Assembly: GCA_030595015.1 (NCBI GenBank)
Contig: JAUVDZ010000017.1
Span: forward strand, 1 to 15,855
Direction: 5' to 3'
Length of the DNA: 15,855 nt
Origin: Candidatus Peregrinibacteria bacterium
GTDB taxonomy: Bacteria > Patescibacteriota > Gracilibacteria > UBA1369 > PNNO01
Both the position numbers and the translations under genes were made by a program. A model generated the notes under the pieces. It made no database searches, was not told the origin of the DNA, and saw only the letters and a program-made list of their open reading frames with translations. Below, piece after piece: positions 13,615 through 15,855 of this stretch; within the stretch, counting starts at the first letter, position 1; each line of letters begins with the position of its first letter.

Positions 13615-14637
13615 ATGGAAATTGAAGACCAAAAAATCAAAGATTTATTAAAACTTAAGGACGGCGGCGTTCTTTTTCATCGGGAAGGGCAGGAACTAGA
13701 ATTTAAGGAACAATTCAATTTAGCTGGACTCGCCGAGTACTTCAAAGATTTTGCAGCTTTCGCCAATAACAAAGGTGGCTACATGATTTTCGGTGTCCAA
13801 GATGCCCCACGAATACCAATTGGTCTAAACAAAAAATCAATTGAACTATTTCAAAAAATTGACCCTGCAAGAATTAGCGGGCACCTATTAGATATTTTCT
13901 CAGGCGATATAAGCTGGAAGCAAGGAAGCGTGGAAGTAGAAGATCAATTCTTTGGGGCATTTTACATATATCCTGCTGAAACAAAGCCAATAATTGCAAA
14001 AAAAGACGAAGGCAAAGAACATACCATCAAAAATGGTGAAGTATATTATCGATATGGGGGAAGAACACAAAAAATCCAATACGCCGAACTCGAAAATATT
14101 ATCAATAGACGAATTGAACAAAACAACAAACAATGGCTAGATTTAATGAGCAAGATTGGATCTGCTGGACCACAAAATGCCGCTATATTGGACACCGAAA
14201 AATCTTTAATCGAAAAAGGCTCATCCAGAGTATTAGTATTAGATGACAATTTAGCTTCTAAGTTAAAGTTCATAAAAGAAGGTGAATTCGTTGAGAAAGG
14301 AGGTGCCACCGCCCTTAAATTAGTAGGAGACGTGGTTCCGGTTGATAAGGTGGAGATAATAAAAAAAATCAAAGAAGATCTCACCAGCCGATATCCCCTT
14401 TCCGCTGCTGAACTAGCAGATGAAGTAAAAAAACATACTGAAGGAGTTGGAATCAACAAAATATGGCAAACAATAAAAGAAACTGATTTAAAGAATAATG
14501 CAGATTACGCCGAATATAATTTCAGGAACAAAAAGCAGAAAGAGAAATATCTATCCACGGGAAAACTTCCATCTACTACTCCAACCATTTATAACCACAA
14601 GGCTGTTGATTTTCTCGTCAAAATATTAAAAAATTAG
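13615..14637 (+). CDS. Schlafen-type AlbA_2 domain protein
   Basis: A 340-aa protein. The N-terminal half (about 20-165) is an AlbA_2 (Schlafen-like, formerly AAA_4) domain, with the hallmark E-x-E-F-K-E (27-32), FAAFANNKGGYMIFGV (46-61) and the late strand YYRYGGRT (144-151). In this superfamily the domain binds or cleaves nucleic acid; Schlafens act as tRNA/rRNA nucleases, and bacterial members occur as regulators and in defence loci. The middle (about 185-245) is a separate beta-rich segment. The C-terminal part (about 255-340) begins YPLSAAELADEVKK and looks like a winged-helix/HTH domain followed by NFRNKKQKEKYLSTGKLP. The Glu/Lys positions seen in nuclease Schlafens cannot be confirmed by eye. 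It abuts the next gene with no gap (TAG then ATG), so the two are surely co-expressed. No Shine-Dalgarno. Confidence 0.85.
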   Translation: MEIEDQKIKDLLKLKDGGVLFHREGQELEFKEQFNLAGLAEYFKDFAAFANNKGGYMIFGVQDAPRIPIGLNKKSIELFQKIDPARISGHLLDIFSGDISWKQGSVEVEDQFFGAFYIYPAETKPIIAKKDEGKEHTIKNGEVYYRYGGRTQKIQYAELENIINRRIEQNNKQWLDLMSKIGSAGPQNAAILDTEKSLIEKGSSRVLVLDDNLASKLKFIKEGEFVEKGGATALKLVGDVVPVDKVEIIKKIKEDLTSRYPLSAAELADEVKKHTEGVGINKIWQTIKETDLKNNADYAEYNFRNKKQKEKYLSTGKLPSTTPTIYNHKAVDFLVKILKN

Positions 14638-15168
14638 ATGAAAACATTAAAAAAAATTTGGAAAAAATTTAAAGGAACTTATTTATATAAAAATTTATTC
14701 AAAATAAGTGTAATTTTAGGATTATTGGCGATTTTAGTCCCATATCATATAGATCGACAAAATTCCAAAGAAGATTTAGATAGAAGAAAACAAATAGTCT
14801 ATGCCGAAAACGCATATAATGTCAGTTTGCTTAATACATTCAAACAAGCGATAGAAAATGATGAGCTAAAAACAAAATTATTCTTCAATAATTTTTCGCT
14901 TAAGGCCTACCGAGATCATTGGGATATAATTGCTAATTTAGAATCTGATTGTGCAAATTCACAAGTTTTTGCAATTTCAAAGATGGAAGCAATTAATTCA
15001 ATCAACAAATATATAATTACACTTTACAATCAAGAAGGCCTAATATTTACAACTAATCAATGGAAAAACACCAAAGATAGACAAGGCCGTTGGTATGAAG
15101 ATTTAGAGGAAAATGTGTTAGATTTACAAAAATTTTTTGATGAAATGAAAGAATGTAACTTCAGGTAA
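14638..15168 (+). CDS. Small single-helix membrane protein of unknown function, paired with the AlbA_2 protein
   Basis: A 176-aa protein that I do not recognise. A very basic N-terminus (nine Lys in the first 22 residues) precedes one hydrophobic segment (about 20-36, LFKISVILGLLAILVPY), followed by a charged stretch (DRQNSKEDLDRRKQ) and a mostly helical 120-residue domain with aromatic residues and two cysteines (105, 173). The basic N-terminus favours N-in, so the bulk of the protein may face outside, but the charged stretch after the helix makes this uncertain. Its ATG directly follows the TAG of the AlbA_2 gene, which implies translational coupling. The pairing of a nucleic-acid-binding-type protein with a membrane protein fits an abortive-infection or sensor/effector scheme, but this is inference. 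Confidence 0.8.
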   Translation: MKTLKKIWKKFKGTYLYKNLFKISVILGLLAILVPYHIDRQNSKEDLDRRKQIVYAENAYNVSLLNTFKQAIENDELKTKLFFNNFSLKAYRDHWDIIANLESDCANSQVFAISKMEAINSINKYIITLYNQEGLIFTTNQWKNTKDRQGRWYEDLEENVLDLQKFFDEMKECNFR

Positions 15169-15208
15169 ATAAGTTTAAATTTTATTTTTAACATTTATTT
15201 ATTCATTT

Positions 15209-15238
15209 TTTACATTGGTAGCCTTCCAAGTATATTAT
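15209..15238 (+). promoter_or_regulatory. Putative promoter of the 3'-terminal gene
   Basis: TTTACA (15209-15214), an 18-base spacer, then TATTAT (15233-15238). It lies about 55 bases before the ATG at 15292. The 123-base gap is strongly A/T-rich, shows no convincing terminator for the preceding pair, and holds a short TTGG/CCAA inverted repeat (15215-15229). Confidence 0.4.
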
Positions 15239-15291
15239 AACAATACAAAAATTTAAACTAACCCACAACCATATTTATTTAATAGAAAACT

Positions 15292-15855
15292 ATGTATCAA
15301 CCCATAACAGAAAAAATATTAGAAGTTATAAATGAAGGGGTAACACTTCAGTCACACATGATTAAATTACAGGAAGCTTATATTATATCTAATCATAGTC
15401 ATCCCAATAGAAACAACATCCTTACTGATATTAAGACTGACTGCAATGATTGGTGCGGAACTGTACACAACCTTCTCATAGCTAACGGCTTGTTATTAGA
15501 ATACAACAAGATCATTAATTTAATAATTCAACCAGGTTATTTACAATTTGGGGATATATCCACTCAATACAATCGAACTGTTCATTACCTACAAGAATTA
15601 ATCAATATTGGCAAAGATATTGAAACCCGACAAAATAGTAAAATAGTAGAATTAATTTTTATTGATGACATTGATAATTTTAAAGAGTTTGTTGCAGACA
15701 TTTCAGCAAAAGACATCGATAAGCCTTACACAGAATCAGCCTTTCTAGAAGATGATATTAAACAAGCATTTTGTGAAGCAATAAATGAAGAATACATAGA
15801 AAAAGATTCAGGTGCTGAAACAAGGGATTTGCATACTACACGGATTAAAATTAAC
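15292..15855 (+). CDS. Partial protein of unknown family (C-terminus beyond window), possible nuclease-type
   Basis: Open from the ATG at 15292 to the right edge: 188 codons, no stop. Codon usage and amino-acid composition look genuine. Residues about 1-115 are mostly helical (ITEKILEVINEGVTLQSHMIKL; YNRTVHYLQELINIGKDI), with C51 and C55 in a CNDWC motif. Residues about 116-145 look like a strand plus helix (KIVELIFIDDIDNFKEFV). The last visible part, AFLEDDIKQAFCEAINEEYIEKD then GAETRDLHTTRIKIN (about 150-188), resembles from memory the start of a conserved C-terminal domain in uncharacterised, defence-associated proteins, where acidic residues precede an S/T-rich strand as in restriction-endonuclease folds. 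That resemblance is unverified. It follows the AlbA_2/membrane pair on the same strand after 123 bases and may belong to the same locus. Confidence 0.72.
   Translation, partial: MYQPITEKILEVINEGVTLQSHMIKLQEAYIISNHSHPNRNNILTDIKTDCNDWCGTVHNLLIANGLLLEYNKIINLIIQPGYLQFGDISTQYNRTVHYLQELINIGKDIETRQNSKIVELIFIDDIDNFKEFVADISAKDIDKPYTESAFLEDDIKQAFCEAINEEYIEKDSGAETRDLHTTRIKIN

Noticed and set aside
14046..14459. 137-codon minus-strand ORF in the AlbA_2 gene
   Set aside because: It is antisense to a coding region with a recognisable domain; its composition is low-complexity Ser/Phe.
1..15855. Alternative genetic code with UGA as glycine
   Set aside because: All genes are full-length without in-frame TGA, and glycine is encoded by normal GGN codons throughout.

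Overview
The window comes from an AT-rich bacterial genome with short leaders and classic sigma-70-type promoters. A candidate-phyla (Patescibacteria/CPR-like) bacterium is the best guess, based on the combination of a large acidic lipoprotein of unknown role, a four-domain S1 protein, a UvrD-helicase/PD-(D/E)XK fusion and sequence-isolated proteins. This placement is inference. The standard code (UGA = stop) fits, because all genes are open without reading UGA as an amino acid. No start has a recognisable Shine-Dalgarno sequence, and none of the ten stop codons seen is TGA.

Layout. 1-2110 (minus strand): a CPBP-family membrane protease, a tRNA-Arg(TCT) with encoded CCA, and a calcineurin-like metallophosphoesterase that carries two membrane helices and runs off the left edge. 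2192-3893 (plus): a two-helix bacterial PH-domain membrane protein, then ruvB (Holliday-junction motor). Both genes end in copies of the same GC-rich repeat. 4041-5723 (plus): a 560-aa lipoprotein with a strong extended -10 promoter, an acidic linker and two modules that look alike. 5735-8568: a heat-shock unit with a sigma-A promoter overlapped by a perfect CIRCE (HrcA operator), clpC, and a rho-independent terminator. 8573-9166 (minus): a soluble protein of unknown function. It is divergent from rpsA (9367-10623), with an oppositely oriented promoter pair in the gap. The rpsA 3' end carries an apparent one-base frameshift that turns an acidic Ala/Glu tail into a basic one. 10643-13522 (plus): a 17-bp-period repeat/inverted-repeat array inside the promoter of a UvrD-like helicase with a C-terminal Fe-S nuclease domain.

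13615-15855 (plus) looks accessory: a Schlafen-type AlbA_2 protein directly abutted (TAG then ATG, no gap) by a small single-helix membrane protein, then a partial gene of unknown family. This is the part most likely to be an undescribed system, possibly defence-related, but the sequence alone does not prove a function.

The housekeeping part covers protein quality control (ClpC under HrcA), translation (S1, tRNA-Arg), recombination and DNA end-processing (RuvB, helicase-nuclease) and envelope functions (CPBP, PH-domain protein, lipoprotein). No insertion sequence, CRISPR array, rRNA or origin was seen. No gene-free stretch is longer than about 205 bases.
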